The notes: generated by a model from the sequence alone, not told the origin. Counted from the stretch's first letter, positions 6,403-15,286 are shown. The stretch is DNA of 24,190 nt from SZUA-584 sp964441275 (GCA_964441275.1 CAYTUG010000023.1:1-24190), one strand, 5' to 3'. Numbers and translations are program-made.

Positions 6403-6434
6403 AACAGGCTCGCGCAATGCAGAGCCTGTTTTTT
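6403..6434 (+). terminator. Terminator of rplU-rpmA
   Basis: A perfect 9-bp stem AACAGGCTC/GAGCCTGTT with a ten-base loop merges into a run of six T residues. It lies 14 bases after the rpmA stop. Confidence 0.92.
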
Positions 6435-6490
6435 GTAACATGGGCAGCATACAAGACCGAATGATGTACCTATCATAAGGAGCACAGTGC

Positions 6491-7519
6491 ATGAATATTA
6501 ATCGAATAAAACATATACCTTCCGCGCAGGAGATAACTCTGCAAATTCCATTTCCGGCGCATCTTAAAAGCATAAAAGAAAAACGTGATGCGGATATAAG
6601 AAATATATTCGAAGGCAAAGACAAAAGGATGCTGCTTATCATTGGGCCTTGCAGTGCGGACAGCGAACGTTCCGTATGCGAATATATAGGCAGATTGGCG
6701 GCTGTACAGCAAAATGTAAATGAAAAGATAGTAATTGTTCCAAGAATTTATACCAATAAACCAAGAACAACAGGAGAAGGTTACAAAGGTATGGTACACC
6801 AGCCGGACCCTGAAAAAAATACGGATTTGTATGAAGGTATAAAAGCAATAAGGAACCTGCACATAAAAGCGCTGAGCGAGTTTTATATGCCCGCTGCAGA
6901 CGAAATGCTGTACCCGGAAAACTATTTGTACTTATCCGATGTGCTCGCTTATAATGCAATAGGCGCACGCTCGGTAGAAAACCAGCAGCACCGGCTTACC
7001 GCAAGCGGCGTTAATACTCCGGTAGGTATGAAAAACCCAACCAGCGGGGATTTATCGGTAATGCTTAACTCGATTAAGGCAGCCCAAATGAGCCACAGGT
7101 TTATATATTCCGGTTTTGAAGTTGAAACGACCGGCAATCCGTATGCTCACGCTATATTGCGCGGGGCGGTTGATTATTACGGGCGCTGCATACCAAACTA
7201 TCATTATGAAGACTTGATTCGTTTTGCAAAAATGTACTTAGAGCAGAAATTAAAAAACACTGCGATAATTATTGATACCAATCACGCTAATTCCAATAAG
7301 CAGTTTTTCCAACAACCAAGAATAGTAAGAGAAGTGTTGATGAGCACCAAGTACGATTCAACGTTAAAAAAGTTAGTGAAAGGCTTTATGGTTGAAAGCT
7401 ACATCGAAGAGGGAAGCCAAGGGATAGGCGGCAATGTTTATGGCAAATCAATAACCGACCCTTGCCTTGGTTGGCGGGATTCGGAAAAACTAATATATAG
7501 AATAGCCGAAAGCGTTTAA
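6491..7519 (+). CDS. aroF: 3-deoxy-7-phosphoheptulonate (DAHP) synthase, class I alpha
   Basis: This 342-residue enzyme condenses phosphoenolpyruvate and erythrose 4-phosphate at the entry of the shikimate pathway. Class I alpha (AroF/G/H) hallmarks are visible: IGPCS with the metal-ligand Cys54, VPRIYTNKPRTT (about residues 82-94), the ENQQHR/NPTSGD segment, DTNHANSNK (about 254-262) and VESYIEEG near the C-terminus. AAGGAG stands eight bases before ATG 6491. No other shikimate genes are nearby and no promoter is evident after the rpmA terminator. The glycosylase gene follows after three bases, so the two are probably cotranscribed. Feedback specificity cannot be read from the sequence, so the F/G/H label is arbitrary. 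Confidence 0.93.
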   Translation: MNINRIKHIPSAQEITLQIPFPAHLKSIKEKRDADIRNIFEGKDKRMLLIIGPCSADSERSVCEYIGRLAAVQQNVNEKIVIVPRIYTNKPRTTGEGYKGMVHQPDPEKNTDLYEGIKAIRNLHIKALSEFYMPAADEMLYPENYLYLSDVLAYNAIGARSVENQQHRLTASGVNTPVGMKNPTSGDLSVMLNSIKAAQMSHRFIYSGFEVETTGNPYAHAILRGAVDYYGRCIPNYHYEDLIRFAKMYLEQKLKNTAIIIDTNHANSNKQFFQQPRIVREVLMSTKYDSTLKKLVKGFMVESYIEEGSQGIGGNVYGKSITDPCLGWRDSEKLIYRIAESV

Positions 7520-7522
7520 AAT

Positions 7523-8383
7523 ATGGATTATGTTTTTAGCAACAAACGCGCGACTATAAAAGGGCTCGAAAACTTTTCTTTGGCGCAGTGCCTTGATTCG
7601 GGTCAAACGTTTCGATGGAGACCGTTTAAGAATGGGTTTTTTGGCGTGGCTTTAGGGTGCGCAGTATATGCAGAACAAAATGGCGGTACTCTGACTATTG
7701 ACGGCGTTGATGAGCGTAAAGCGCGCGAATTTATACGCTATTTTGATTTGGAACGCGATTATTCCGCTTTGCAGCAACACTATTCTTTTGACCCGTTTAT
7801 CAGAGACGGGATATCATATGCAAGCGGCTTAAGAGTGCTGGCGCAACCTTATTTTGAAACCCTTATTACTTTTATAATATCGGCCAACAACAATATCGCG
7901 CGCATTAAACGTATTGTTGAAGCGCTTTGCGCTAAGTTTGGCCCGAATTTAGGAAAAGCCGTTTACGGTTTTCCCACGGCCGCAGCGCTTTCGAAGGCAA
8001 CGCTGGAAGAACTTTTCGAATGTGGTACGGGGTACAGAGCGCGCTACATCAAAGCCACCGCAAAAATGATAACCGAAGGATTCGAGCTTGATGAAATCGC
8101 CAAATTGCCTTACGAAGCGGCAAGAAAGGCGCTTACTGTCTTGCCGGGGGTAGGGCTAAAAGTCGCTGATTGCGTCGCTCTTTTCGGTTTCTCATTTCTG
8201 CAGGCGTTTCCATTTGATGTGTGGATGAAAAGAGTGCTTAGCAGCATTTACGGTTACGGCGGCACTACCGACGCACATTTACGCAAGTTTGTAGATGAAA
8301 AATTCGGCGCTTACGCCGGAATTGCGCAGCAGTATCTTTTTCATTATGCCCGCAACCACAAAAATATGTTATGCAATCCTTAG
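7523..8383 (+). CDS. ogg: 8-oxoguanine DNA glycosylase/AP lyase, OGG1 type
   Basis: This 286-residue member of the HhH-GPD superfamily excises 8-oxoguanine and can nick the abasic site. The N-terminal OGG domain includes SGQTFRW (about residues 26-32). The helix-hairpin-helix LPGVGLKVADC holds the catalytic Lys at 213, and the catalytic Asp is 232 in FPFDVWMKR. Both key residues are intact. The C-terminus ends FHYARNHK, typical of bacterial OGG1-like proteins. ATG 7523 lies three bases after the DAHP synthase stop and has only a weak GAAAG ribosome site, suggesting translational coupling to it. No metabolic link between the two is obvious. Confidence 0.9.
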   Translation: MDYVFSNKRATIKGLENFSLAQCLDSGQTFRWRPFKNGFFGVALGCAVYAEQNGGTLTIDGVDERKAREFIRYFDLERDYSALQQHYSFDPFIRDGISYASGLRVLAQPYFETLITFIISANNNIARIKRIVEALCAKFGPNLGKAVYGFPTAAALSKATLEELFECGTGYRARYIKATAKMITEGFELDEIAKLPYEAARKALTVLPGVGLKVADCVALFGFSFLQAFPFDVWMKRVLSSIYGYGGTTDAHLRKFVDEKFGAYAGIAQQYLFHYARNHKNMLCNP

Positions 8384-8453
8384 AATTATAATAAATTAAA
8401 CCGCATAAACATCAATCAAAACGGTTTATCTTGTGCCGTTAAGGAGAGCTGTT

Positions 8454-9830
8454 TTGGCGGTTGTTGAACGATTGGGCGCGTTGATGTGGAGCCCTGTTAT
8501 GCTTATGCTTTTTGTAGGCACAGGGTTATATTTTTCTGTCAGGCTCAAATTTCTGCCGATTAGAAAGCTGTTTTTAGGTATACGCACCGCTTTTACCCAT
8601 AGCAGCGGCAAGGGCGAAATCCCCGCCTTTTTTGCTCTTATGACATCTTTAGGCGCAACTATTGGCTCGGGCAACATTGTAGGGGTCGCAACCGCATATG
8701 CTTTCGGCGGCCCGGGCGCAATATTCTGGATGTGGATATGCGCACTTGCGGGCATATCTACCGGATACGCGGAAGGCATAATAGCAATAAAATTTCGTGT
8801 TTTCATTAAAAACGGCCAGCTGCGGGGCGGCGCAATGTACGCGCTTGAAAACGGGCTTAAACGCAAAACTTTAGGGCGCTTTCTTGCCATTGCGTACTGC
8901 GTGTTCACGGTGGCGGCCGCTCTGTGCTCGGGAAGCATGGTGCAGGCTAACGCCGTTTCGGAATCCGTAACGTCTACGTTCAATTTAAACCCCGTAATAA
9001 CCGCTATCGTCATAACCGCTGTAAGCTTCGCCGTTATTTTTGGAGGCCTTAAATCCGTATCATCGGTATCGGCAAGGTTAGTGCCTTTCATGGGCTTATT
9101 TTATATTATTGGCGGGGTTATTGTAATAATTCTCAATATCAGCCGGCTTGGCGCAGCCATCAGCTTAATTATTAAGCGCGCATTTTGTTCTCAAGCCGCG
9201 GTTGGCGGCGCTGCCGGCGCATCGGTAATGCTTGCAATGCGCTACGGGGCCGCCCGTGGCGTGTTTTCCAACGAAACGGGTACGGGGAGCGCATCAATAG
9301 CCTCTTCGGCAGCAATAACAGATTTTCCGGTCAGGCAGGGGCTTATACAAATGACCACCCCATTTTTCGATACCCTTTTGGTATGCACAATAACCGCGCT
9401 TGCTATTGCGTGCACTGATTCCTGGCAAAGCGGCGGCTTTGGCGCCGGCATTACAATAGCCGCGTTCGAATCCGGCTTGCCGGGCGCAGGCAAATATATA
9501 GTTTCAACAGGGCTTATACTGTTTGCTTTTACCAGCATATTAGGATGGTCTTTCTATGGCGAGCGTGCGCTTGAATATTTGGCGGGTTCGAACCGTTTCA
9601 CATTTTTATACCGCATCATTTACTGCATTTTTGTTTTTGCCGGCGCCTTAGCGCCCCTTAAACTGGCCTGGGGATTAGCGGATATTGCAGTCCTGTTAAT
9701 GTCGTTACCGAACTTGTTTTGCTTGCTCAGTTTGCGCCATATCGTTATACGAGAATCGCAATTGTTTTGGAGCAGACAGGGCGCCCGCAAAAGATATTTT
9801 ACGCAGACAAAAAAGCCGACGCCCTTTTAA
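8454..9830 (+). CDS. Sodium:alanine/amino-acid symporter, AGCS family
   Basis: This 458-residue polytopic membrane protein (about ten or more hydrophobic segments) belongs to the alanine-or-glycine:cation symporter family. Family signatures include GATIGSGNIVGVA, AFGGPGAIFWMW, STGYAEG and FSNETGTGSA. The start is TTG at 8454, seven bases after AGGAG; the in-frame GTG at 8433 precedes that ribosome site and is unlikely. A weak TAAACCG/CGGTTTA inverted repeat (8397-8428) lies upstream. The gene converges on tuf, and its last codons overlap the tuf terminator. The substrate (alanine, glycine or glutamine) cannot be told from sequence. Confidence 0.93.
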   Translation: MAVVERLGALMWSPVMLMLFVGTGLYFSVRLKFLPIRKLFLGIRTAFTHSSGKGEIPAFFALMTSLGATIGSGNIVGVATAYAFGGPGAIFWMWICALAGISTGYAEGIIAIKFRVFIKNGQLRGGAMYALENGLKRKTLGRFLAIAYCVFTVAAALCSGSMVQANAVSESVTSTFNLNPVITAIVITAVSFAVIFGGLKSVSSVSARLVPFMGLFYIIGGVIVIILNISRLGAAISLIIKRAFCSQAAVGGAAGASVMLAMRYGAARGVFSNETGTGSASIASSAAITDFPVRQGLIQMTTPFFDTLLVCTITALAIACTDSWQSGGFGAGITIAAFESGLPGAGKYIVSTGLILFAFTSILGWSFYGERALEYLAGSNRFTFLYRIIYCIFVFAGALAPLKLAWGLADIAVLLMSLPNLFCLLSLRHIVIRESQLFWSRQGARKRYFTQTKKPTPF

Positions 9831-9843
9831 CCAAGGCATCGGC
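9809..9843 (-). terminator. Terminator of the str operon (after tuf)
   Basis: On the minus strand GCCGATGCC and GGCGTCGGC pair over nine positions (one G-T wobble) around an 11-base loop, followed by six T residues. The stem starts 15 bases beyond the tuf stop and overlaps the final codons of the convergent symporter gene. Confidence 0.92.
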
Positions 9844-9857
9844 TATGTTGCGTTTAG

Positions 9858-11069
9858 TTATTCTATAACCTCGGTAACAACGCCCGAGCCAACGGTTCTT
9901 CCGCCTTCGCGGATAGCGAAGCGCAAACCTTCTTCGATAGCTATCGGGGTGATCAACTCAATTTCCATTGTAATGTTGTCCCCGGGCATTACCATTTCCG
10001 TGCCTTCGGGAAGTTTAATGCTTCCGGTAACATCGGTTGTTCTGAAATAGAATTGCGGACGATAGCCGTTAAAGAAAGGAGTATGACGGCCGCCTTCCTC
10101 TTTTTTAAGAACATAGACCTGGCCCTTAAAATGTGTATGCGGCTTAATGGAACCCTTTTTTGCGAGCACCTGCCCACGCTCAATTTCCGTCCTTTGCACG
10201 CCGCGCAGCAGCAAGCCGACGTTATCTCCCGCCATTGCCTGGTCAAGCAGTTTTCTAAACATCTCAACGCCGGTCACAACAACTTCGCGGGTTTTTTCGG
10301 TCATACCAACGATCTCAACGGTATCCTGAACTTTTATGGTTCCCCTTTCAACTCTGCCAGTGGCAACCGTACCCCGCCCGGTGATTGAGAATACGTCCTC
10401 AACAGGCATCAAGAAAGGTTTGTCGGCGTCTCTTTCGGGGGTGGGTATGTATTTGTCTACCGCATCCATAAGCTCGAAAATAGGCTGACATGCCGGATCT
10501 TCTTTTGCGTTCTTGCCTTCCACCAAAGCGTTCATAGCCAAAAGCGCGCTGCCTTTGATAACCGGTATATCATCTCCCGGGAAGTCGTAAGTCGAGAGAA
10601 GATCTCTAACTTCCATCTCCACAAGCTCAAGCAGTTCGGGATCGTCCACCTGGTCGGTCTTGTTTAAAAACACAACGATGTATGGAACGTTAACCTGGCG
10701 CGCAAGCACTATATGCTCTCTTGTCTGGGGCATGGGGCCGTCTGCTGCGGATACGACTATTATTGCGCCGTCCATCTGTGCAGCTCCGGTTATCATGTTT
10801 TTGACGTAGTCGGCGTGGCCTGGGCAGTCAACATGGGCATAGTGACGGTTGTCGGTCTCGTATTCAACGTGAGACGTACTTATCGTTATACCTCTTTCTT
10901 TTTCTTCAGGCGCTTTATCGATTTCGTCATATTTCATAACCTTTGCTTGTCCGCTTTGGGCGAGCGTCATTGTTATAGCAGCCGTTAGTGTCGTTTTGCC
11001 ATGGTCTACGTGACCAATCGTGCCTATGTTTACATGAGGCTTTGTTCTTTCAAATTTAGCTTTTGCCAT
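9858..11069 (-). CDS. tuf: Elongation factor Tu
   Basis: This 403-residue GTPase delivers aminoacyl-tRNA to the ribosome. The G motifs are GHVDHGKT, the ERGITI switch I region, DCPGHADY and NKTD; domains 2 and 3 are complete through the C-terminal GSGVVTEVIE. ATG at 11069 is preceded by AGGAGG nine bases away. It is the last gene of the str operon, 93 bases after fusA without a promoter in the gap, and is followed by a strong terminator. Length is slightly above the typical 394-400 because of a short loop in domain 1 (around ALVEGKNAKEDPA). No second copy is in the window. Confidence 0.98.
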   Translation of the reverse strand: MAKAKFERTKPHVNIGTIGHVDHGKTTLTAAITMTLAQSGQAKVMKYDEIDKAPEEKERGITISTSHVEYETDNRHYAHVDCPGHADYVKNMITGAAQMDGAIIVVSAADGPMPQTREHIVLARQVNVPYIVVFLNKTDQVDDPELLELVEMEVRDLLSTYDFPGDDIPVIKGSALLAMNALVEGKNAKEDPACQPIFELMDAVDKYIPTPERDADKPFLMPVEDVFSITGRGTVATGRVERGTIKVQDTVEIVGMTEKTREVVVTGVEMFRKLLDQAMAGDNVGLLLRGVQRTEIERGQVLAKKGSIKPHTHFKGQVYVLKKEEGGRHTPFFNGYRPQFYFRTTDVTGSIKLPEGTEMVMPGDNITMEIELITPIAIEEGLRFAIREGGRTVGSGVVTEVIE

Positions 11070-11162
11070 TAAATTTTTCCTCCTAATCGGTTCTTTATCT
11101 ATTATTTTATTACGGTAAGCGTAGTTAGCGCTTTCGCTATTGCCTGCCGTTGACTGCCGGTC

Positions 11163-13229
11163 TTAAAGTACTCCGGTTACCTTGTCTGCCAAGCTTTTTG
11201 GCACTTCGCTGTAATGCGAAAACTGCATTGTAAACGTCCCCCGCCCTTGTGTCCGGCTGCGAAGATCTGTCGCATACCCAAACATTTCCGACAGCGGTGC
11301 ATTGACGTGTACAACCTGGGCGCCGCTGCGCATTTGCGTTCCTTCTATGTGGCCGCGTCTCGAGTTAAGATTACCCATTACATCGCCAAGGTAATCATCC
11401 GGAACAATTACTTCAACAGCCATAACCGGCTCAAGCAGCACAGGATCCGCCTTTTTCATGGCGTTTTTAAACGCCATCGAGCCTGCAACTTTAAACGCAA
11501 TTTCGGACGAATCCACCTCGTGGTAAGAACCGTCAACAAGCGTAACCCTAAAATCCAACACTTCAAAACCGGCAAGAACACCGTTCTTTGAAGCTTCTTT
11601 AATACCTTCGTTTACAGCGGGTATATACTCTTTCGGTATAACGCCGCCGACAATTTTATCTACAAACTCGTAACCGCTGCCGGCCGCGAGCGGTTCAAGC
11701 TCTATAACCACATGCCCGTACTGACCGTGCCCGCCCGTCTGCTTTTTATAAATACCTTCGGCGGAAACGGTCTTTCTGATTGTTTCGCGATACGAAACCT
11801 GCGGTTTGCCAACCTTGCCCTCAACTTTATATTCGCGCAGCATCCTGTCTACAATTATTTCAAGATGAAGCTCGCCCATTCCCGCAATAATTGTTTGCCC
11901 CGTCTCTTTATCCGTATATGTACGAAACGTTGGGTCTTCTTCGGAAAGCCTTAATAGCGCCGCAGCCATCTTATCCTGACCCGCTTTTGTCTTAGGCTCT
12001 ATGGCAACTTCTATTACCGGCTCGGGAAAGTCCATAGTTTCAAGCACAATAGGGTGTTTATCATCGCAAAGGGTATCCCCGGTAGTAATCTGTTTAAACC
12101 CCACCATTGCGGCTATATCGCCGGCATGAACCTCTTCTATCTCTACACGCGCATTTGCGTGCATTTGCAGCAATCTGCCTATCCTCTCGCGCTTACCCTT
12201 AGTTGAATTGTATACATAGCTTCCGGATTTTAGCGTACCTGAATAAACACGGACAAACGCAAGTTTACCCACAAATGGATCCGCCATTATCTTAAAAGCT
12301 AACGCAGAAAAAGGAGCGGAATCGTCCGCTTCGCGGGTTTCGTCCTCGTCCTTCGAATTTTTGCCAACTATGGGAGGTATGTCGAGCGGCGAAGGCATAA
12401 AATCTACAATGCAATCAAGCAGCGGCTGAACGCCTTTATTTCGGTATGATGAACCGCAAGTAACCGGCACAATATCAAGCGCTATGGTAGCCTGCCTTAT
12501 TGCCGCTATTAGCTCATCGCAGTTAATTTCGCTGCCCTCAAAATATTTTTCCAACAACTTATCGTTATATTCGGCAACCGATTCAATCAGCTTTTCACGA
12601 TATTTGTCTGCTGTTTCTTTCATGTCGTCAGGAATGGCAATTTCCTCAGGCTTGGCGCCAAGGTCATCAACAAATATGGTGGCTTTCATATTGATAAGAT
12701 CAATAATACCTTTAAAATCATCTTCCTTGCCTATTGGAAGCTGGATAGGCACAGGGTTTGCCTTAAGCCTATCTTTTATCATTTGCACAGTATTTAAAAA
12801 ATCCGCGCCCATGATATCCATTTTGTTTACATACGCCATGCGCGGCACATGATATTTTGTGGCTTGCCGCCAAACAGTTTCCGACTGCGGTTCAACGCCG
12901 CCCTTTGCGCAGAATACTGCGATGGCGCCGTCAAGCACGCGAAGCGAGCGTTCTACCTCTACCGTAAAGTCAACGTGCCCGGGCGTGTCAATAATGTTGA
13001 TGCCGTGACCTCTCCATTCGGCCGTTGTAGCCGCGGATGTAACAGTGATTCCACGTTCTTGCTCTTGCTCCATCCAGTCCATAACCGCATCTCCATCGTG
13101 CACCTCTCCAAGCTTGTACGTTCTGCCTGTATAAAAAAGCACCCGCTCCGTAGTAGTGGTTTTGCCCGCGTCAATATGTGCCATTATGCCTATATTTCTT
13201 GTTTTTTCAAGCGAATATTTTCTTGGCAA
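11163..13229 (-). CDS. fusA: Elongation factor G
   Basis: This 688-residue translocase GTPase has MAHIDAGKTTTTER, ERGITVTSAAT, DTPGHVDF and NKMD in the G domain, followed by the complete EF-G domains II-V. The start is taken as TTG at 13229 (reading MPRKYSLEKTRN, like other EF-G N-termini) with GGAG seven bases upstream. The longer in-frame reading from 13259 would run back into rpsG and adds ten non-homologous residues. The rpsG stop codon overlaps the fusA ribosome site, so translation is likely coupled. Confidence 0.97.
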   Translation of the reverse strand: MPRKYSLEKTRNIGIMAHIDAGKTTTTERVLFYTGRTYKLGEVHDGDAVMDWMEQEQERGITVTSAATTAEWRGHGINIIDTPGHVDFTVEVERSLRVLDGAIAVFCAKGGVEPQSETVWRQATKYHVPRMAYVNKMDIMGADFLNTVQMIKDRLKANPVPIQLPIGKEDDFKGIIDLINMKATIFVDDLGAKPEEIAIPDDMKETADKYREKLIESVAEYNDKLLEKYFEGSEINCDELIAAIRQATIALDIVPVTCGSSYRNKGVQPLLDCIVDFMPSPLDIPPIVGKNSKDEDETREADDSAPFSALAFKIMADPFVGKLAFVRVYSGTLKSGSYVYNSTKGKRERIGRLLQMHANARVEIEEVHAGDIAAMVGFKQITTGDTLCDDKHPIVLETMDFPEPVIEVAIEPKTKAGQDKMAAALLRLSEEDPTFRTYTDKETGQTIIAGMGELHLEIIVDRMLREYKVEGKVGKPQVSYRETIRKTVSAEGIYKKQTGGHGQYGHVVIELEPLAAGSGYEFVDKIVGGVIPKEYIPAVNEGIKEASKNGVLAGFEVLDFRVTLVDGSYHEVDSSEIAFKVAGSMAFKNAMKKADPVLLEPVMAVEVIVPDDYLGDVMGNLNSRRGHIEGTQMRSGAQVVHVNAPLSEMFGYATDLRSRTQGRGTFTMQFSHYSEVPKSLADKVTGVL

Positions 13230-13239
13230 AGTTACTCTC

Positions 13240-13710
13240 CTACCATCTGTAATGCGCAAAAGCCTTATTGGACTCGGCCATCTTATGCGTATCTTCGCGT
13301 TTTTTCACGCTGCCGCCCGTGCCGTTATAAGCGTCCATAATCTCTGCCGCTAACCTTTGTTTCATTGTGCGTTCATTTCTTTTTCTGGTATAGATAATCA
13401 ACCATCTGATACCAAGCGTCTGCCGGCGTTCCGGCCTTACCTCTATAGGAACTTGATAAGTAGCGCCGCCTACCCTTCTCGCCTTAACCTCAAGCACAGG
13501 CATTATATTCTCCATAGCCTTTTCGAATACCTCAACAGGGTTAAGGCCCAATTTTTCTTTTATAATATCGAACGCATCATAGCATATTTTCTGCGCCGTA
13601 CCCTTTTTACCATCAAGCATAACCTGGTTGATAAGCTTAGTTACTACTGTAGATTTATAAATAGGATCGGGCAGAACTTCATGCTTTGGTGCGCTTACGC
13701 GTCTTGGCAT
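13240..13710 (-). CDS. rpsG: 30S ribosomal protein S7
   Basis: This 156-residue uS7 starts MPRRVSAPKHEVLPDPIY and ends FAHYRW. It nucleates assembly of the 3' domain of 16S rRNA and is the usual translational autoregulator of the str operon. ATG 13710 is preceded by AGGAGAG six bases away. The TAG stop overlaps the ribosome site of fusA. Full family length, nothing unusual. Confidence 0.97.
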   Translation of the reverse strand: MPRRVSAPKHEVLPDPIYKSTVVTKLINQVMLDGKKGTAQKICYDAFDIIKEKLGLNPVEVFEKAMENIMPVLEVKARRVGGATYQVPIEVRPERRQTLGIRWLIIYTRKRNERTMKQRLAAEIMDAYNGTGGSVKKREDTHKMAESNKAFAHYRW

Positions 13711-13729
13711 TTTATGCTCTCCTAACTAA

Positions 13730-14104
13730 TTACTTTTTAGGCCGCTTAGCTCCGTACTTAGAGCGCGCCTGTTTTCTGTTGGCAACGCCCGCACTGTCAA
13801 GCGCGCCCCTGACTATATGATATCTAACGCCCGGCAAGTCTTTAACCCTGCCTCCTCTTATTAGCACAACTGAATGCTCCTGAAGGTTGTGGCCAATACC
13901 CGAAATATAAGCGGTGCCTTCCATTCCATTAACTAAGCGCACTCTTGCTATCTTTCTTAAAGCGGAGTTAGGTTTTTTAGGCGTCATGGTTCTTACCGTT
14001 AAGCAAACGCCCCTTTTCTGAGGACATTGTTTTAAAATAGGTGAAGCGCTCTTTGTTTGAGCCGTTTTCCTACCTTGTTTAACTAACTGATTTATAGTCG
14101 GCAT
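13730..14104 (-). CDS. rpsL: 30S ribosomal protein S12
   Basis: This 124-residue uS12 starts MPTINQLVKQGRK. The decoding-centre loops TPKKPNSALRK and GRVKDLPGVRYH carry the wild-type lysines whose changes give streptomycin resistance elsewhere. The start is ATG 14104 with AAGGAGGTG eleven bases upstream; an in-frame upstream opening to 14185 overlaps the preceding gene and is not homologous. It lies between ybxF and rpsG as in Bacillus. Confidence 0.97.
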   Translation of the reverse strand: MPTINQLVKQGRKTAQTKSASPILKQCPQKRGVCLTVRTMTPKKPNSALRKIARVRLVNGMEGTAYISGIGHNLQEHSVVLIRGGRVKDLPGVRYHIVRGALDSAGVANRKQARSKYGAKRPKK

Positions 14105-14181
14105 GTTTTGTTTTTCACCTCCTTCGCTAAGATAATATTTATTTGCACCCCTTTGCAACCCACATAAGGGGAATTTGGCCT

Positions 14182-14433
14182 TCACTCGTTTTTAAAAACA
14201 CCCGCGCATGCACTGCCCACGTCTATTCCGCAAGCGCTGCCAATCTGATGCATTGTATACGAGCTATCATATGGTATACTGTGCTTGTCGCATTCAGCTG
14301 ACACTCTTATGGCAATGTCTTCATCCGCATCGTTAGCAATGTATACTTTTTTTAGCGTTGCTTTGCGCGCATACCTTATAACCTGTTTTAGTCCCGCAAC
14401 GCGATTCTTTGTGTTTAGCAATTCCTGCACCAT
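14182..14433 (-). CDS. rplGB: L7Ae-family ribosomal protein YbxF-like (RplGB)
   Basis: This 83-residue L7Ae/L30e-fold protein is related to Bacillus YbxF/YlxQ, which bind K-turn RNA. The core GLKQVIRYARKATLKKVYIANDADEDI and the segment GSACGIDVGSACAGVFK are typical. The position directly upstream of rpsL is the same as ybxF in Bacillus. ATG 14433 is the only available start; GGAGGG stands about 15 bases upstream, unusually far, so initiation may be weak. It is the first gene of the str unit behind the promoter at 14486-14514. Confidence 0.9.
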   Translation of the reverse strand: MVQELLNTKNRVAGLKQVIRYARKATLKKVYIANDADEDIAIRVSAECDKHSIPYDSSYTMHQIGSACGIDVGSACAGVFKNE

Positions 14434-14485
14434 ACTAAATGTTGTTTACCCTCCGCAAAAAGCAAAAAAAGCGCACAGCAGAGCC

Positions 14486-14514
14486 ATTTTAACACCGGTA
14501 AAAAACATTGTCAA
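14486..14514 (-). promoter_or_regulatory. Promoter of the ybxF-rpsL-rpsG-fusA-tuf unit
   Basis: On the minus strand a perfect TTGACA (14514-14509), a 17-base spacer and TAAAAT (14491-14486), preceded by TGT as an extended -10, form a near-consensus promoter. It lies just after the stop of the unknown zinc-ribbon gene and about 45 bases upstream of ybxF. Confidence 0.82.
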
Positions 14515-14536
14515 TGCTTAATACCACCGTTTTATG

Positions 14537-15262
14537 TCAGTTTTGTTGCTGCTCTTTTTGCTCTTTTCCGCAAATATCCGAAATTCTTTTTATAACCGGT
14601 TTTTTAGAAAATATGAAACGGGTTATCTGGCCTTCGTCTTGCACTGTAAACCATCCGTTTGCCTTCATCTTTGCACACACCGGTATTTCAAACACATTAA
14701 AACATGTTTGCTTGCTCTTTTTTGTAACATACATAGCGCTTACTATTTTACTTACGATGTAGCCTATTATTCCGCCTATTAAAACCACGGCATACGGAAT
14801 AACCGGGTTATTATTGATTGCAGGTATAAAACAAAGGCCAATGGAAACGGCTAAAAACGATAACAGCGTGCCCCATTTTATAATCTCAAGCCTTCTAAAT
14901 ATGCTTCTGCAGCTGCCGCATATCGAAATAGATACAGGCAGCAACGAGCCTATCCTCTGCCTTACCTTTTTACCCATACCAAAAAACATGCCCGTTTTGC
15001 TTTCAGGCTCGCTATGGGCCAAATCGGCAATCGCATAGGTTAAGCGGCTGTTCTTGTGCTCACCCTTACAGAAGCAACATTCCTCTCCCGAGAGCGTGTC
15101 AAAGTTCTCCGGCAGCAAAGAAAGAGTTACCTTGAAGCTGTCGAGCGCCTTTATAGCCTCATCTTTGTCTTTAAAGTTGCTTATATAGCATTCTTTGCAT
15201 TCTTTATCAAGCCATTTGCAAAGTTCGCTGTCGCTTATGGCACATTTATCGTTTTTAATCAA
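14537..15262 (-). CDS. Unrecognised zinc-ribbon protein with two membrane helices
   Basis: I do not recognise this 241-residue protein. It has CKEC at residues 22-25, a CCFC at 62-65 and ICGSC at 114-118. The last two CxxC pairs, about 50 residues apart, look like a split zinc ribbon. Two adjacent hydrophobic segments follow (about 130-148, GTLLSFLAVSIGLCFIPAI, and 154-177, VIPYAVVLIGGIIGYIV). A soluble C-terminal domain of about 60 residues ends in a Gln/Glu-rich tail. The start is TTG 15262 with GGAGGG six bases upstream; the TTG at 15280 would overlap that ribosome site. It begins 24 bases after rpoC and is followed by the str promoter, so it is likely the last gene of the rpoB-rpoC transcript. 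Bacillus has no gene here. Function unknown. Confidence 0.8.
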   Translation of the reverse strand: MIKNDKCAISDSELCKWLDKECKECYISNFKDKDEAIKALDSFKVTLSLLPENFDTLSGEECCFCKGEHKNSRLTYAIADLAHSEPESKTGMFFGMGKKVRQRIGSLLPVSISICGSCRSIFRRLEIIKWGTLLSFLAVSIGLCFIPAINNNPVIPYAVVLIGGIIGYIVSKIVSAMYVTKKSKQTCFNVFEIPVCAKMKANGWFTVQDEGQITRFIFSKKPVIKRISDICGKEQKEQQQN

Positions 15263-15286
15263 ATTACGCCCTCCAGTCAAAAATCT

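Noticed and set aside
8397..8428. TAAACCG/CGGTTTA inverted repeat as terminator of the glycosylase gene
   Set aside because: Seven pairs with an 18-base loop and no T-run; it may be chance or an operator for the symporter.
8426..9091. 221-codon minus-strand frame over the symporter gene
   Set aside because: It overlaps a clear AGCS-family gene completely and shows no motif or ribosome site of its own.
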